A stretch of DNA of 64,000 bases from Mucilaginibacter sp. CSA2-8R (GCF_038806765.1 NZ_CP152389.1:1426001-1490000); one strand, 5' to 3'. Counted from the stretch's first letter, positions 31,942-42,500 are shown. Translations and numbers: made by a program. The notes: generated from the letters alone by a model not told the origin.

Positions 31942-32939
31942 CAGGGTTGGTTTTGTAAAATTGTTTCGATTTGAGTTAACTCCTCAGCGCTAAAACTGGT
32001 ATTCTCCAGGCATTGCAGCGAGTCGGCCAACTGTTCGGGCTTGCTGGCACCAATCAGTACCGAGGTAACGCGCGGGTCTTTCATCAACCAGGCCAATGCC
32101 ATTTGCGCTAAGGTTTGGTTACGCTGTACGGCTAACTCATTCAGCTGCTTTACCTGCGCAATGCTTTGTTCTGTTATTTGCCCGGTTTGCAAGTGCCCGG
32201 TTGTTTTGGCAGCCCTCGAATCTTGCGGAATACCGTTAAGGTATTTATTGGTAAGCAGTCCTTGCGCCAGCGGCGAAAACGGTATACAACCCACGCCTTC
32301 CTGTTCCAGTACATCCAGCAACCCGCCCTCTACCCAACGTTCAAACATCGAGTACTTAGGTTGATGGATTAAACATGGTGTACCCAGCTCTTTCAAGATT
32401 GTAAAGGCTTTTTTAGCGTCGTCTGCTCTGTAATTAGATATGCCTACATATAAAGCTTTACCCTGGCGTACCAGCAAATCAAGTGCGCCCATAGTTTCCT
32501 CAAGGGGTGTATCGGGGTCTGGACGGTGATGATAAAAAATATCGACATAGTCTAAAGCCATCCTCTTCAGGCTTTGGTTTAAGCTGGCTACCAGGTATTT
32601 TTTTGATCCCCAGTTACCATAAGGGCCAGGCCACATATCATATCCGGCTTTGCTCGAAATAATCAGTTCATCGCGATAAGCCGAAAAATCTTTTTTTAGC
32701 AGCCGACCAAAGTTCTCTTCGGCCGAACCATAAGGCGGACCATAATTATTGGCTAAGTCGAAATGCGTAATGCCGCTATCAAACGCCAGGTGCAGTATTT
32801 TCCGGTAATTTTCAAAAACATCAACACCGCCGAAATTATGCCATAAGCCCAATGAAATGGCCGGCAGTAAAATGCCGCTTTTACCGCAACGGCGGTAAGG
32901 CATGTTTTGGTAACGGGTTGACGATGGTAGGTAAGTCAT
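31941..32939 (-). CDS. Aldo/keto reductase, YghZ/GpR-like
   Basis: This 332-residue NADPH-dependent reductase has an (alpha/beta)8 fold. It shows the catalytic Asp/Tyr region HFDLANNYGPPYGSAEENFG, the Lys in ISSKAGY, and the HHRPDPDTPLEETMGALD block, which resembles L-glyceraldehyde-3-phosphate reductase (YghZ). The cofactor-binding C-terminal SVLIGASKPEQLADSL is normal. It is the first gene of a tight pair with the Gfo/Idh/MocA enzyme. Methylglyoxal or glyceraldehyde-3-phosphate detoxification is possible; the true substrate is not shown. Confidence 0.86.
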   Translation of the reverse strand: MTYLPSSTRYQNMPYRRCGKSGILLPAISLGLWHNFGGVDVFENYRKILHLAFDSGITHFDLANNYGPPYGSAEENFGRLLKKDFSAYRDELIISSKAGYDMWPGPYGNWGSKKYLVASLNQSLKRMALDYVDIFYHHRPDPDTPLEETMGALDLLVRQGKALYVGISNYRADDAKKAFTILKELGTPCLIHQPKYSMFERWVEGGLLDVLEQEGVGCIPFSPLAQGLLTNKYLNGIPQDSRAAKTTGHLQTGQITEQSIAQVKQLNELAVQRNQTLAQMALAWLMKDPRVTSVLIGASKPEQLADSLQCLENTSFSAEELTQIETILQNQP

Positions 32940-32998
32940 TCAGGTAATTAGTTTAGCAGTGTAATGATACAGATAAAAGTATAATGTGCTACCGCAAA

Positions 32999-34318
32999 TT
33001 ACACAATTTCGGCCACTACAAAAGTACTTCCACCGGCAAACACCAAGTCGGTAGGGCCAGCCTGGTGCTGCGCTGCTTTCAAAGCCAAGGGTACCGAAGC
33101 ATATACTTCGCCTTGCAAACCAAATGCCTGGGCTTGCTGCTGCAGATCATCTGCATCTAAACCTCGGGGCAAATCGGGCTTGCTGAAATAATAAGTGGTA
33201 TCAGCTTTAGGCAGCAGGCTTAATACCTTGCTGATGTCTTTATCGTTTACCATACCTAAAACAAAATGCAGGTGCTGGTAGGGTATGGCGGCAATGTTTT
33301 TCAACACTTCTTGTATGCCATCGGGGTTGTGCCCGGTATCGCAAATGGTAAGCGGACTAATGCTGAGCGTTTGCCAGCGGCCTTGCAACCCTGTTAAAGA
33401 TTTAACTTGTTTTAGGGCGGTGATGATGTGCTCATCATTAATAGTCCAGCCCTGGCTACGCAAGACATCTATTGCCGACAACACCGTTTTAATGTTTTTA
33501 AGCTGATAGGTACCGGTAAGGTCTAACCGGAACTGATACTTAGTAACGGTTGTATTTTCTGGTTTAGAGCGTACTGTAACATCCAGTAAGGATTGTTGAC
33601 CGGTGCTATCTTTAGCTTGTTGCACCAACGGAACTACATCCCATTGGTCGGATGCAAACATAATGGGAGCCTCGTTTTCGGCAGCTGTTTTAGTGAAAAC
33701 ATCGGCTACCTCAGGCTGACGTTCGCCGATGATAACCGGGATACCCGGTTTGATGATCCCTGCCTTTTCGCCGGCAATGAGGGGTAGGGTGTTGCCCAGC
33801 ATATTCATGTGGTCCCAGCCAATGTTAGTAATTACCGAAAAGAGCGGGGTAATGATGTTGGTAGAATCGAGTCGGCCGCCTAAACCTACCTCAATAACGG
33901 CAATATCTACCTGGTGCCGGGCAAAGGCATCAAATGCCAGTGCAACCGTCATCTCAAAAAAAGAAGGTTCAATGGTTTCAAAGTCCGACTGATGCTGTGC
34001 TACAAAATCGACTACCTCTTGCTCGCTAATCATCTCGCCGTTGATACGAATGCGTTCGCGGAAATCTTTCAGATGCGGTGATGTATATAAGCCGGTTTTA
34101 TAACCCGCAGTTTGCAACACTGCTGCCAGCATGTGCGAGGTGGAGCCTTTTCCATTTGTACCGCCTATATGTATGCTCTTAAATTTATGTTGCGGATTAT
34201 CCAGTTTGGCACACAGAGCTACAGTGTTGGTTAAATCTTTTTTAAATGCGGAAGCGCCAACCCGCGTAAACATGGGTAGCTGGTCATAGAGGTAGGAAAG
34301 GGTTTCCCGGTAGTTCAT
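32999..34318 (-). CDS. folC: Folylpolyglutamate/dihydrofolate synthase FolC
   Basis: This 439-residue ATP-dependent Mur ligase-family enzyme adds glutamate to folates. The P-loop GGTNGKGSTSHMLAAVLQ is at residues 52-69, IEVGLGGRLDSTN holds the Mg and folate loop, VITNIGWDHMNMLG follows, and the C-terminal domain has the DTGHNPDGIQEVLKN block. The length is normal. It is downstream of the TonB-ExbBD cluster (95-base gap, same strand) and may share its transcript. Confidence 0.91.
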   Translation of the reverse strand: MNYRETLSYLYDQLPMFTRVGASAFKKDLTNTVALCAKLDNPQHKFKSIHIGGTNGKGSTSHMLAAVLQTAGYKTGLYTSPHLKDFRERIRINGEMISEQEVVDFVAQHQSDFETIEPSFFEMTVALAFDAFARHQVDIAVIEVGLGGRLDSTNIITPLFSVITNIGWDHMNMLGNTLPLIAGEKAGIIKPGIPVIIGERQPEVADVFTKTAAENEAPIMFASDQWDVVPLVQQAKDSTGQQSLLDVTVRSKPENTTVTKYQFRLDLTGTYQLKNIKTVLSAIDVLRSQGWTINDEHIITALKQVKSLTGLQGRWQTLSISPLTICDTGHNPDGIQEVLKNIAAIPYQHLHFVLGMVNDKDISKVLSLLPKADTTYYFSKPDLPRGLDADDLQQQAQAFGLQGEVYASVPLALKAAQHQAGPTDLVFAGGSTFVVAEIV

Positions 34319-34413
34319 AGTGATGATAGTGATAGTAGCGGTGCCAAAGCAATCAACTTAAAACAGGAAAATAAATAGAGGAATGTAATACTTTACAGTA
34401 GGTAGACTCGACG

Positions 34414-35235
34414 CTATTGTACTCTAAATACAAACACCACCGTACCCTGCTGTGTGTCCGGAGCAGAATCGAGCGAGTTTAGACGGGCACGTTTAACGGC
34501 TTCTTCGCATTTGTCAATCAAATCCTGGTCGGAAATCGTGGTGCCGCGGGCACCGCCACGTGCATAAATAACGTTGCCATCTTTGTCTACCCGAATGTCT
34601 ACCACTACTTTACCAGTGCGGCGACTGTCATCGCTGACCGATGGTTTACTCAGAAAGTTTCGTTGCGGCATACCAGTTAAATTACCGCCGTTGCCCGAAC
34701 CGGTACCATTGTAGTTGTTGGTTAATGTTGTCCCTGTAGTCTTGCCTTGGTTGCCTGGCGTGTTACCAGTACCGTCACCTTCGCCGGTGCCGTTGTTGGT
34801 TTTACCTTTGTATAAAGCGTTTTGATTAATGGTAGGCTTAGCCGGCTCTTTTGTAGGCTTTTGCTGTGCAGTTACCGACTGTGTTGGTTTTTTAGTTGTG
34901 TTAATTTCGGGCGCGTCTTCGGTATTTTGCGTAACTACTTCTTTACTGGTATTTTCGGTAGGGGTTACTTTTTCGGTAGGGGGCTCAGGTGTTACCTTGT
35001 CGGGCTTGGTTTTGTTAGCCTGCTCTGCTACCGATGGTTCTTCAGTGCTCATATAGTCATCGCCCATACCTTCGTCTACCGTACCATAATTAACCAGGAT
35101 GCCGCCGGTGCCATCCTCCTCTTTAGGAGGCTGATGAAAAACAATAAAATAACTCAAGCCAATCAGCAGGGCCAATATAATACCGGTTGCTAAAAATGCT
35201 TTAGGATAGTTATTTTCCTGCTGACGATAATCCAT
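34414..35235 (-). CDS. TonB-family energy transducer
   Basis: This 273-residue inner-membrane protein has one N-terminal helix (about 12-33). A periplasmic linker of some 160 residues is rich in Pro, Lys and Thr, then in Gly, Asn and Thr. The C-terminal TonB-C domain (about 200-273) contains GKVVVDIRVDKDGNVIYARGG and ends TVVFVFRVQ. The cytoplasmic start is charged (MDYRQQENNYPK). It is the last gene of an ExbB-ExbD-TonB set (9 bases after exbD). By family, it couples proton motive force to an outer-membrane partner, here presumably the barrel encoded at 37713. Confidence 0.87.
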   Translation of the reverse strand: MDYRQQENNYPKAFLATGIILALLIGLSYFIVFHQPPKEEDGTGGILVNYGTVDEGMGDDYMSTEEPSVAEQANKTKPDKVTPEPPTEKVTPTENTSKEVVTQNTEDAPEINTTKKPTQSVTAQQKPTKEPAKPTINQNALYKGKTNNGTGEGDGTGNTPGNQGKTTGTTLTNNYNGTGSGNGGNLTGMPQRNFLSKPSVSDDSRRTGKVVVDIRVDKDGNVIYARGGARGTTISDQDLIDKCEEAVKRARLNSLDSAPDTQQGTVVFVFRVQ

Positions 35236-35244
35236 CTTTATCTA

Positions 35245-35643
35245 TTACTTAGGCTCAGTAGCCAGTACCAGTTTAATGTTTAGTTTTTGTGCAATGTCCA
35301 TTACCTGCACTACGTCCTGTATTGCAACGGTGCGGTCAACGTGTAGTACGATAGTCAGTTCGCTGGCAATATTTTTATAGCTTGCCAGGGTGGCTTGCAG
35401 GGCATCAACAGGTACTTCTTTCTTTTCGACGTAATAGCGCAAATCTTGCGTTACTGAAACAGTAATCGTTTTTTTTGATACCGCCTGTCCTGATGATGAC
35501 TTAGGCAGCATCAGTTTAATTACGTTAGGATTGGTTACTGTTGATGCAATCAAAAAGAACAGCAGCAAAAAGAACATAATATCATTCATGGCCGAGGTAT
35601 GTACCTCGGCTGATGCACGGCTATGTTTTTTTCTTAAATTCAT
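35245..35643 (-). CDS. exbD: ExbD/TolR family proton-channel subunit
   Basis: This 132-residue protein has one N-terminal membrane helix (about 18-38). MNDIMFFLLLFFLIASTVTNP carries the conserved Asp (Asp 21) that takes part in proton flow. A periplasmic ExbD/TolR domain follows (about 55-130). Its ATG overlaps the stop of exbB by four bases, as is usual for channel subunits that need matched amounts. Length and charge pattern (RKKHSRASAEVHTSAMND before the helix) are typical for Bacteroidota ExbD. Confidence 0.92.
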   Translation of the reverse strand: MNLRKKHSRASAEVHTSAMNDIMFFLLLFFLIASTVTNPNVIKLMLPKSSSGQAVSKKTITVSVTQDLRYYVEKKEVPVDALQATLASYKNIASELTIVLHVDRTVAIQDVVQVMDIAQKLNIKLVLATEPK

Positions 35644-36350
35644 TTGCTCGGTTCTTCTAACAAGTCAATAAACTCAACAGCATCGGTTTCCAGCTTTAAA
35701 ATTACCCTTTCTACCATCATGTTCAGGATGTGGTAACATACGTATGCCACAATACCCACAAACAAACCGGCAGCCGAGGTTACCATCTTTACATATAAAC
35801 CTCCCGATATAACGCCCATGCTGATGTTATCAGTCTTGGAGATATCATAAAAAATCTTAATTACACCGGCAATGGTACCCAAAAAGCCAAACATTGGTGC
35901 AATACCAGCAACTATACCAATGATGCCTATGTTTTTCTCGAGCTTGGCTACTTCAATTTTGCCTACGTTTTCGATAGCGCCTTCAATATCTTTGATAGGT
36001 CGGCCAATGCGCAGCAACCCTTTTTGCAACATGCGGCCCAATGGCGAATTACTGTTACGGGCAACGGCAAGGGCTGAATCCAGTTTTCCGGCAGTAATGC
36101 TGCTGCGAATCTGGCTCATTAAATTCGACTCGTCTTTAGCAGCCTTGCGGATAGTAAAAAAGCGCTCAAAAAATATTACCAGTCCTAAAACGGCCAGTAT
36201 ACCAATAGGTACCATTACCCAACCACCTTTAATTAAAAGGTCGCCAAAACGTAAATCATCAGCCGGAGCTGCGGTTTGCTGTGCGGCACGGTTTAAAGTA
36301 TCAACCACATTTCGAGCAGTATCTGTTACCTGCTGTATCATTAGCATCAT
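35640..36350 (-). CDS. exbB: ExbB/TolQ/MotA family proton-channel subunit
   Basis: This 236-residue protein has three membrane helices: about 47-67 (WVMVPIGILAVLGLVIFFERF), then after a cytoplasmic loop about 140-170 and 180-205. The family signature GIVAGIAPMFGFLGTIAGVIKIF (helix 2) and the Thr-rich LYVKMVTSAAGLFVGIVAYVCY (helix 3) line the ExbD pore. An N-terminal 40-residue extension holds a coiled, Gln/Ala-rich segment. It lies three bases after the HU-SPOR gene. Confidence 0.92.
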   Translation of the reverse strand: MMLMIQQVTDTARNVVDTLNRAAQQTAAPADDLRFGDLLIKGGWVMVPIGILAVLGLVIFFERFFTIRKAAKDESNLMSQIRSSITAGKLDSALAVARNSNSPLGRMLQKGLLRIGRPIKDIEGAIENVGKIEVAKLEKNIGIIGIVAGIAPMFGFLGTIAGVIKIFYDISKTDNISMGVISGGLYVKMVTSAAGLFVGIVAYVCYHILNMMVERVILKLETDAVEFIDLLEEPSK

Positions 36351-36353
36351 TTC

Positions 36354-37664
36354 TTATTTTTTTCTTACAGTTTCAACATACAGGTTTTCGGCTCTGAGAT
36401 TTTTCGATTTCACGAGCCTGTCTTTTTCGGCCTGGGTATCGCCATAGGTCTCAAAAAAGCCTAAACCTACTTTTACATATTTACTTGGGCCGTTATTTAC
36501 AATGCCGGCATTAATTCCTTTGGCTTTGTAACGGTCAATCATTCGTTTAGCTTCCTCAACCGAGTAGAAGGCGCCGCTCATAAGGATGTATTTGTAATTT
36601 TTAGCATTTACCAGTTCCAGTCCTGATACGGCTGCGGCAGTGGTGTCTTTAGTAACCTTAGCTGTTTGTTGAACAGGCTTGGAGGTTACCACCGTGTCCC
36701 GTGCTTGAGGAACTGTGCTGGCGACTGTGTCTGGTTGGGTAACTGCCGGTTTGGTTTGTATCGGCTGAGTGGCAGTGGGCTTTTCGCTGGCCACTGTATC
36801 CGGCGATTCTACCGCTGTAGGCACTATTTTGTGGCTGTCGCTTTCCATCTGCTGGTACAAGAACCAGCCACCAACAATAACTACTACGCCGGCTACTAAA
36901 CCTATAAACCAAGGGCGGGTAAACATTGAAGGTTCCGGAGCAGGCACTGGCTTCACCCGGCGGGTCACCGGTTCTGCTTGCACTACCGGAGCAGGCACTT
37001 CTTCAACTGGGTGAGTTGCGGCTGCAATTATCGGTACCGCAGGCTGTGCTACCTCAGTTGGTGCAATGGGTAATTGTTCTGGTTGTACCGGCTCAAAAGG
37101 CATCACAATGCTTTCGGCAACGTTATGCTCATCGGCTTCGGTACGTGCAGTAGTTTCTGGCAGCAACATCACTTCTGCTGGTTCCGAAGTTTCTTCAACT
37201 ACCGGTACTTCGGCCGGAGTTTCCGTATACTCTACAACTTCGACCGGTTGCTCAGGCTGAGCCTTTAAATCAACGGGGGCAAAGCCAAAAGGGGCAGTGC
37301 CCGATACAGCTGCTAAAATAGGTTTAAAATGAAGCGCTTTATTTTTTTTAACCAGCGTACCCATTTTGCCCAGCATCACCTCGTTCACTTCTGCTTGTTG
37401 CAGTAAATTAAACAGGTAGCGGTCCATAAAGTATCTGGCAGAAGCTGCAGAAACCTGGCTGCGGCTGATGACATATTGCAACAGCGAGTCATCGTTGCTT
37501 TTGGGCTGATACTCAAACTCAGTTTCGAAATGCGGCGGATATAATCTGCCTTCTTCGGCGTTATAGTAGCCCCTCATTTTCACCTGCCTGAATATCCCAA
37601 TTTGCGGAATATTCACCATGCCTTGCCGGTGAAGGAGTTCACTAATATAAACCGATAAATCCAT
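36354..37664 (-). CDS. HU-CCDC81 plus SPOR domain membrane protein
   Basis: This 436-residue protein has a cytoplasmic N-terminal part resembling the prokaryotic HU-CCDC81 domains (MDLSVYISELLHRQGMVNIP at the start, then about residues 60-120 with QVSAASARYFMDRYLFNLLQ). An acidic, Val/Pro/Glu-rich linker of about 120 residues follows, then a single membrane helix near 254-269 (WFIGLVAGVVVIVGGWFLYQ). A second periplasmic Thr/Pro linker leads to a SPOR domain (about 360-430). SPOR domains bind denuded glycan strands of peptidoglycan. Thus it may tie a cytoplasmic partner to the cell wall. It lies in the same tight cluster as ExbB, ExbD and TonB. Confidence 0.8.
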   Translation of the reverse strand: MDLSVYISELLHRQGMVNIPQIGIFRQVKMRGYYNAEEGRLYPPHFETEFEYQPKSNDDSLLQYVISRSQVSAASARYFMDRYLFNLLQQAEVNEVMLGKMGTLVKKNKALHFKPILAAVSGTAPFGFAPVDLKAQPEQPVEVVEYTETPAEVPVVEETSEPAEVMLLPETTARTEADEHNVAESIVMPFEPVQPEQLPIAPTEVAQPAVPIIAAATHPVEEVPAPVVQAEPVTRRVKPVPAPEPSMFTRPWFIGLVAGVVVIVGGWFLYQQMESDSHKIVPTAVESPDTVASEKPTATQPIQTKPAVTQPDTVASTVPQARDTVVTSKPVQQTAKVTKDTTAAAVSGLELVNAKNYKYILMSGAFYSVEEAKRMIDRYKAKGINAGIVNNGPSKYVKVGLGFFETYGDTQAEKDRLVKSKNLRAENLYVETVRKK

Positions 37665-37712
37665 TTTTTATTAAGCCCGGGTTTGTTTTAAATTAGAGTA
37701 CAGCAAATATAA

Positions 37713-39542
37713 TTAAAAAGTAAAGCCTACGCCGCCAAATATATTAAATCCGTAGTTGGGGTAATACATGTAGGTCTGGTAGTTGCTGTTCAGGATGTTG
37801 TTAGCTTGCACAAATACCGAAATCTGTTTGGTGGCTTTGTAACTTACACCGCCGTTAAGATCGGCAAACGATTTAAGCGTTACTATTTGGCTGTTGCCAA
37901 CAACATCTTTGGTGCTGCCACGGAACAACAATGAGCCGTTTACATCAACCTTATTAGTAATGTGCAGGGTAGTACCCGCCGTAAGTTTAAATTTAGGCAG
38001 GTTCCAGGCCTGGGCTTGGGTGTTTAACTTGTAGTCGCGAAACTCTACCCGGCCAAAAATATCTACATTATCTGATGCCTTATAGTCCAAATCGCCGTTA
38101 AAACCGGTTACTCGCGATCTGCCGGTATCATAAATAACGGCAAAACGGTTATTGCCTGCTGGTATTGCCTGTGGCGTGGCAACTTGTTGTACATTGCTCA
38201 CAAACAAAGGCAAATCGGATATGCTGTTGCGGAAGATAGCTGCTTTAAAGCCTAAACCGGCAACGATGCGCCCTTTTAAACCGATGGTAACGTCCAGCTT
38301 ATCCACCGAATTTTTAATGCCGATGTTTTGGCCAAGATAAGGGTTAAGCTCCGAAAGGTAACGTAACGAGGTACGGTTGATATCGCCTTTAGCTTCGGCA
38401 AATAAACGCACGTAATCCGGAATTACCTGGTATTCGAGCTTAACGGCAGGGAAAATCGAAAAGCGCTGCGAAAAGCCAAACTCTTTAACAATGTTTACCC
38501 CGGCATCAATTTTATAGTTATCACCCTGAAATTTCAAATAAGGGTTTAAGCGTAAAAAGCTATTGTTTAATGCATAATTGACATCCTTTTGTGATGCAAT
38601 ATCCATCGAAGCACTCAAGCCTGCATAAAACTGATTGATGGTTTGGTTAACATAGCCGGTTAATACAACATTGTTTTCTTTTGCACTAAATGCATTGTTA
38701 AACATATAGCCATTGAGCTTAACTGCATACGTAAACGCCCGGTCACTATCTTGGTAGTTTCGTGCCAGTTCGCCTTCGCCGCTCAGCGTGTTAAAATGCT
38801 GTTTGGTAGGATCGATAGGGGCATTTACCAGCGTATTATCATACCCGTAAAAATAATTATCGCGACGCAGATAATTGATACGTCCGGTTAGTGTGTTTTT
38901 TTCGGTGATGCTTTTGCCAAATACGCCAATCTCACTGCGGCTTTCATTCTGTTTAGGCAGAGCACTGCCTTGCTGACCAAAGTGCTTTAAATAGGCGCCT
39001 AATTGCAAAGCCTCATCTGCACCGTTGTTAAAATAGGCTTCGCCAAAAGTAGTTTTTAAGCTACCCAAGCCGGCCCGTACAAAGTTATTGGCCATGATAG
39101 AGTCGCGCTCGGCAGGCATTTTTATCGCCTCTAATTGGCGTATCTGCGAGTTTTGCTCCAGTCGCTTATCTAACAATGCGTTGTAACTCAAAGGTGCTTT
39201 ATAAGGCTGCGTATCGTCGAGGTTGGGGTTGCGGCGTATTTTAACCGCATCGGCCAGTACCGGTTTATAAACGGTGGTTACTACAATTTCTTCAGACAAG
39301 CTGCCGCCGGGGTTCGTGTTGTTATTAGCTGATGACTGCCCACCTTTTTTAGTGGTATCCTGTTTTGCCTTTGCTGCTGCAGCCTCACCTAATTTAGTGG
39401 CTGCAGGCTTGTTCTTTACTGTAGTAGTTTTGGCAGGCTTGGTCGTTTTTTTTGCAGGTTGCTTTACCTGGGCATCAACAACAGGTGCAATACCAAATGA
39501 CAGTGCGCAAAAAGATAATATATAGGTTAACTTGTTAATCAT
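37713..39542 (-). CDS. Outer-membrane beta-barrel protein of TonB-receptor type without a clear plug
   Basis: This 609-residue protein has a signal peptide ending near TVVDAQ-like residues (MINKLTYILSFCALSFGIAP start) and a Lys/Thr-rich disordered segment to about residue 80. Near 85-100 comes EEIVVTTVYKPVLADA, which resembles a TonB box. About 480 residues of alternating hydrophobic strands follow, ending GFNIFGGVGFTF with the C-terminal aromatic required for barrel insertion. A typical 130-residue plug with its usual motifs is not visible. Position upstream of HU-SPOR, ExbB, ExbD and TonB suggests it is the outer-membrane partner. Ligand unknown. Confidence 0.75.
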   Translation of the reverse strand: MINKLTYILSFCALSFGIAPVVDAQVKQPAKKTTKPAKTTTVKNKPAATKLGEAAAAKAKQDTTKKGGQSSANNNTNPGGSLSEEIVVTTVYKPVLADAVKIRRNPNLDDTQPYKAPLSYNALLDKRLEQNSQIRQLEAIKMPAERDSIMANNFVRAGLGSLKTTFGEAYFNNGADEALQLGAYLKHFGQQGSALPKQNESRSEIGVFGKSITEKNTLTGRINYLRRDNYFYGYDNTLVNAPIDPTKQHFNTLSGEGELARNYQDSDRAFTYAVKLNGYMFNNAFSAKENNVVLTGYVNQTINQFYAGLSASMDIASQKDVNYALNNSFLRLNPYLKFQGDNYKIDAGVNIVKEFGFSQRFSIFPAVKLEYQVIPDYVRLFAEAKGDINRTSLRYLSELNPYLGQNIGIKNSVDKLDVTIGLKGRIVAGLGFKAAIFRNSISDLPLFVSNVQQVATPQAIPAGNNRFAVIYDTGRSRVTGFNGDLDYKASDNVDIFGRVEFRDYKLNTQAQAWNLPKFKLTAGTTLHITNKVDVNGSLLFRGSTKDVVGNSQIVTLKSFADLNGGVSYKATKQISVFVQANNILNSNYQTYMYYPNYGFNIFGGVGFTF

Positions 39543-39560
39543 GACTTCTGGAAATACTAA

Positions 39561-42500
39561 TTAATCCTGTTTGTTACTTTCGGTACCAATGTTGGTATCG
39601 CCTGTGGCATTCAGTTTTTCGAGCTTGGCTTTAGCAGTAGGTACAATATCATCATTGCCTTTATACCCGTCTATAATACTTTGCAGGGTTGCTTTGGCCT
39701 GGTAGGCATTTTTTAAGCCTACATAATTGTCGGCCATTAAAATCAGCGCTTTGGCTACCCAGTAATCATACCTGTCCAGCTTTGTAGTAAGCTCGGTGGC
39801 TGTGTTTAACGACGCTTTATAATTCCGCTTTTTGTACTCAATTTCAGCAACGTTATATTTTGCTTCGGCAGCAGAAACAGTTTTAGTATTGGCAACGGTA
39901 TAATTGAATTCTTTTACCGCTGCAGTGGTATCGCCTTTTTCTAAGTAAGCTTTACCCGCAAAAAGGCCTGTTTTAAATTTATCTTCTTCTGATGATTTTT
40001 CGTTATCGCGAACCAGTTGAGTGTAGTGCAGTACATCGTCAGACATTTCCATTTGCGCATAACACAAAAGAAGGTTGTTAATGGCAAAATTGTAGTCGGC
40101 TTTGTACTCCGAGTTGGTTTCCAAGCGTTTCAAGAACACCACGGCCTCATTATATTTTTGTTGAGCCATGTACAATTTGGCCATGCTAATAAGCGATTTC
40201 TCAGTATAAGCGCTGGTCCAGTCATTAAGGATAACATTGTAATCGGCAACAGCCTCGTTAGGGCGGTTTAGGTTGACTAAGCTCTGAGCCCTTATAAAGC
40301 GCATTTGCTTATCATAAATAGGGCGTTTGGCTTTATCATAATAAGCGCCAACGGCAGCTACCGTTCCGGCCCAGTCACCTTTTAGGTATAGGTTATTAGC
40401 TGCGGTAGCCATAATGCTTTCCTGCTCGGCTTCGCTATAATTGCCAATAGGAGTGGTTGATGCATAACTAATAAAGGTTTGTGCATCGCCCTTGTCTGTG
40501 TAAATTTTTTCAATCTGCTTCAGCGCTTGTTTGGCTTCGTCAGACGATGGATAGGTTTGAACTACTTTTTTGAAAGACTCAACAGCCTGGTCGTCCTGGT
40601 TATTGTTATAGTCAATCAGACCCATAGTTACCAATGCCCGTGGGATATAGCTGCTACGCGGGTACTTTTGTATCAGGTTCTGTAAGTCGCTTTTGGCCTT
40701 GTCGCCTTCATTCTTTAAAAAGTAAGTGTAGGCAATCTCAAATGCGGCATCATCGGCAAAATCAGAATTCGGATATCGCGTAAGCACATCGTTCATGGTG
40801 CTGATTTTTGCATCAGGTGCTGATTGCAAGCCCTGAATCATACCACGCTGAAACAAGGCGTAGTCCTGGCTTTTACTGCCACTGGCACGCAACTTATCAT
40901 AATAAGACAAGGCGGCACTATAATTTTTAAGCACAAAGTAGCTGTCAGCCAATCGCGCAATGGCATCATTCTCGGTATTACGATCAGCAGGGCGGGTAGC
41001 CAGAAAGCGTTCAAAGTAAGTAGCCGCTTTGCTATACTGCTCCGCGCCAAAGGCTGCATACCCCAGGCCATAAAAGGCGAAGTTGTATACTCCAGATTGT
41101 TTAGCCTCCGGGTTATCCAAAAATGCCTCAAATTGCTCTACCGACTCACCGTATTTACGCACTTCGTACATGGCCTCGGCTAACCAGTAAGTGGTTAGTG
41201 CTACAATCTTTTCATCGCGCGGGTGTTTTAGTGAGCGCAAAAAGATTCCGATGGCATTTTCGAAGGCGCGTTCGTTGTAAAACTCCAGACCACGGTAGTA
41301 AGTAACCTTTTGGTAGGCTTCAGCTGCTGTTGGTGTGTTGTTTACAATGGGTTCTAAAATTTCTACCGCTTCTTTGTAGTTTTTGGTATTCAGCAAGGTT
41401 TCGCCTAACAGGGTTTTAACCTCATCAGTACGTTTAGAGCGTGGGTAGTTACGCAGGTATAAACGGGTAGCTTCTAAAGCCTGGTTGTTAAAACTGAGCT
41501 CGTAAGATAATTTAGCATACTCGTACAATGCATCTTCCTGCAGTTGTTTGTCAAAATCGAGCTTTGACGCTACCTGGAATGCTGTACGTGCACCTTGTTT
41601 GTTATTTTGCTTTAAAAAGATGATACCGAGCGTATAGTTACCATTTTGACTGTATACATCATTTTTGTTAACCAGCTTTTCAAGTTCGATAGCAGCCTTT
41701 TTGTCGTTACCGGTTTTGTAGTAGGCATAACCAATCTGGTAATCATCCTGGGTGCTTTGGGTGCGGCCTAAGTCGCCCGATTGGAAACGGCTGTAATATT
41801 TCACCGCGTTAGCATAATCGGACTTGGCAAAGTAAGATGCCCCAACAATGCGCAGCATTTCGGTTTCGTTTTGCTGTTTGGTGGTGTTTAAGATAGGGAT
41901 AGCGTAATTGATAACATCGTCATAACGCTTATCTAAAAAATAAACAGCAGTAATATAATATGGGTAACTGTTTTCGTACTTTTTAGAATTTTTAAGTTTT
42001 TCAAAGTTTACCAAGGCTACATGGTAATCCTTATTTAAGTATGCAATGTAGGCAAAATAGTAAGTGGCATCTTCGCTGTAAGGCGATTGTTTGTCTTTTA
42101 CTTCGCTAAATAATTCTTGTGCTTGTTTATAGTCGTTAATTTCAAAGTAGGCATAGCCCTTACGGAATTTATATTCTGTCAGTTCTTTTCCGTTAAGTTG
42201 GTTATCGCTGATTTTATTGAACCAGATTAAAGCGTCGTTATATTTTTGCTTTTTAGAATACGATTTGCCGATTTGAAAATAGGCTAGCTTGGCCAGTGGG
42301 TTTTCGGGATGTTCTTTAATAAAATGCAAAAACAGGCTTATTGCATCATCGTTGCCAAGCTCCAGGGCGCATAATGCCTGGTAGTATTTAGCATTTTCTT
42401 TCAATAATGACACCTCAGACTCAAACTGCGATTGATTGTCTGTCTTTAAACGTGATTGCTCAATAAGTCGGTATTGTTCGGCGGCGGCCACATACTGGCC

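Noticed and set aside
35872..36447. 191-codon plus-strand frame antisense to exbB and the HU-SPOR gene
   Set aside because: The minus-strand ExbB motifs are complete and conserved; the antisense product is Ser/Ile-rich with no domain.
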